From: an uncultured Desulfotomaculum sp. | Lineage (GTDB): Bacteria > Bacillota > Desulfotomaculia > Desulfotomaculales > Desulfotomaculaceae | DNA: 40,595 nt | Assembly (NCBI GenBank): GCA_946411205.1 | Contig: CAMKDG010000015.1 | Coordinates: 1 to 40,595, forward strand | Direction: 5' to 3' | In this document: in pieces, positions 39,451-40,595 of the stretch | Layout: the number at the start of each line of letters is the position of its first letter | Numbering within the stretch: the stretch's first letter is position 1 | Position numbers and translations under genes: made by a program | The notes under the pieces: model-generated | Told to the model about the DNA's origin: nothing | What the model saw: only the letters and a program-made list of their open reading frames with translations | Database searches by the model: none

Positions 39451-40595
39451 TTAGCTATTCACTCGGATAATCCGTGCCCCCAGGGAGTTATATTTCTTTT
39501 CAATCCGTTCATACCCCCGGTCAATGTGCTCAATTTGGCTTAGCACGGTACCATCTTCTGCAGCCAGGGCCGCCAGGATTAGTGCCGCACCAGCCCTTAA
39601 ATCGGTAGCCTCCACACAGGCCCCCGTGAGGCGTTCTACCCCTTTCACCACCGCGGTATGCCCTTCCAGATAAATGTCTGCTCCCATTCTACGGAATTCA
39701 GAAATATGTTTAAATCGGTTTTCAAAGATGGTTTCCGTGATTACACTGGTTCCCTCGGCCACGGTGAGAAGAGCCATCATTTGCGATTGCATATCGGTGG
39801 GAAAACCAGGATAAGGCATCGTCTTTAGATCCACTGCCTTCAAGGGACCATTTCCCTGGACTCTTACCCAATCATCTCCTACCTCTACCAGTACCCCAAC
39901 TTCCCGTAGCTTATAAATCAAGGGATCCAAGTGTTCGGGAATTACATTGGTTACCGTCACATCCCCCTGGGTAATCGCACCGGCTATTAAATGAGTTCCT
40001 ACCTCGATACGATCGGGGATAACGGTGTGAGTAACAGAATTTAATTCTTTCACTCCTTCAATACGAATTACATCAGTCCCTGCTCCCACTACTTTTGCGC
40101 CCATAGCATTAAGAAAATTCTGCAAGTCGACAATCTCCGGCTCTTTTGCTGCATTGCGTATGGTTGTTATTCCTTCTGCCAGAACACCGGCCATCATTAA
40201 ATTTTCCGTTGCTCCCACACTGGGAACATCAAAATGAATGACTGATCCAGTTAATTGACTAGCTTCTGCTGTAATATAACCAAATCTTTCCGTAATTTTT
40301 GTCCCTAACGAGATTAAACCCTTAAAATGAAGGTTCATCGGGCGGGAGCCAATATTACAGCCCCCGGGATGAGATATTTTTACACTGCCGAAGCGTCCCA
40401 GCAGTGGTCCTAAGACTAAATTAGATGCTCTCATTTTTCGCATGAGATCCTCGGATATTTCCTGCTGTTGAACTCGGGAAGAATCAATTGTCATCGTGTT
40501 CCCCTCAAAGGTTACCTTAGCTCCCAAGTAACTGAGTAATTCCTGCATCACCAGAACATCTCTTAGTCTAGGTACCTGGTGCACTGTACATACAC
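39451..40595 (-). CDS. murA: UDP-N-acetylglucosamine 1-carboxyvinyltransferase (5' end outside window)
   Basis: At least 380 residues of the enzyme that transfers enolpyruvate from PEP to UDP-GlcNAc, the first committed step of peptidoglycan synthesis. The catalytic cysteine motif is HPGGCNIGSRPMNLHFKG. Other blocks are MRASNLVLGPLLGRFG, VPSVGATENLMMAGVLAEG, PYPGFPTDMQSQMMALLTVAEG and FENRFKHISEFRRMGADI, ending DRGYERIEKKYNSLGARI. The frame stays open to the window edge, and about 35-40 N-terminal residues are missing against the usual 417. It is a normal neighbour of ftsQ in this cluster, although a terminator and a promoter separate them here. Confidence 0.95.
   Translation of the reverse strand, partial: VCTVHQVPRLRDVLVMQELLSYLGAKVTFEGNTMTIDSSRVQQQEISEDLMRKMRASNLVLGPLLGRFGSVKISHPGGCNIGSRPMNLHFKGLISLGTKITERFGYITAEASQLTGSVIHFDVPSVGATENLMMAGVLAEGITTIRNAAKEPEIVDLQNFLNAMGAKVVGAGTDVIRIEGVKELNSVTHTVIPDRIEVGTHLIAGAITQGDVTVTNVIPEHLDPLIYKLREVGVLVEVGDDWVRVQGNGPLKAVDLKTMPYPGFPTDMQSQMMALLTVAEGTSVITETIFENRFKHISEFRRMGADIYLEGHTAVVKGVERLTGACVEATDLRAGAALILAALAAEDGTVLSQIEHIDRGYERIEKKYNSLGARIIRVNS

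Overview
The window looks like the chromosome of an anaerobic, spore-forming Firmicute of the Desulfotomaculum/Desulforamulus kind (Peptococcaceae). This is an inference from gene content: a Ni-Fe CO dehydrogenase (CooS), oxygen-independent ribonucleotide reductase (NrdD/NrdG), a LutB-A/LutC-type lactate-oxidation pair, a sulfite-reductase-like ferredoxin, the sporulation genes spoIIGA-sigE-sigG, spore photoproduct lyase, and a dcw-type division cluster ending in ftsZ. No tRNA, rRNA, CRISPR array or intact transposase was found.

Left part (1-20,350): the 3' end of cooS converges on a DUF2339/DUF3999 envelope pair. A YwgA/Panacea-like gene follows, bracketed by two copies of a repeat and preceded by a broken gene remnant. 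Next come a MarR / DUF169 / carboxymuconolactone-decarboxylase-like group, a sirohaem-ferredoxin-like gene, and the operon nrdR-nrdD-nrdG behind a strong promoter with candidate NrdR boxes. splB stands alone. An unpaired PhoB-type response regulator, a chemoreceptor, an EAL-CBS-GGDDF protein and a methyltransferase with a heptanucleotide repeat array in its leader follow. The last unit is lutC plus a fused lutB-A gene with a GntR-type operator upstream.

Sporulation block (20,350-24,030, all minus strand): a 49-residue gene not previously listed, DUF2007, spoIIGA, sigE, sigG and a ylmC/ymxH PRC-barrel gene. Sequences matching a sigma-F promoter lie before sigG and before the 49-residue gene, which suggests forespore expression of both.

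Accessory island (24,190-34,168): one tightly packed minus-strand operon of three genes. It encodes a 2516-residue SpvB / beta-propeller / YD-repeat (Rhs, Tc-toxin B-C-like) protein with a distinct C-terminal domain, a Gly-rich collagen-like protein, and a separate Hint (hedgehog/intein-type) protein. It sits between ftsZ and spoIIGA, two loci usually adjacent in relatives, so it was probably inserted there. This is the best candidate for an undescribed system in the window.

Right end (34,578-40,595, minus strand): murA (5' end outside the window), ftsQ, two tandem DUF881 genes, sbp, an unusually short ftsA and ftsZ. Genes are close or overlapping, with a promoter between murA and ftsQ and a terminator after ftsZ.
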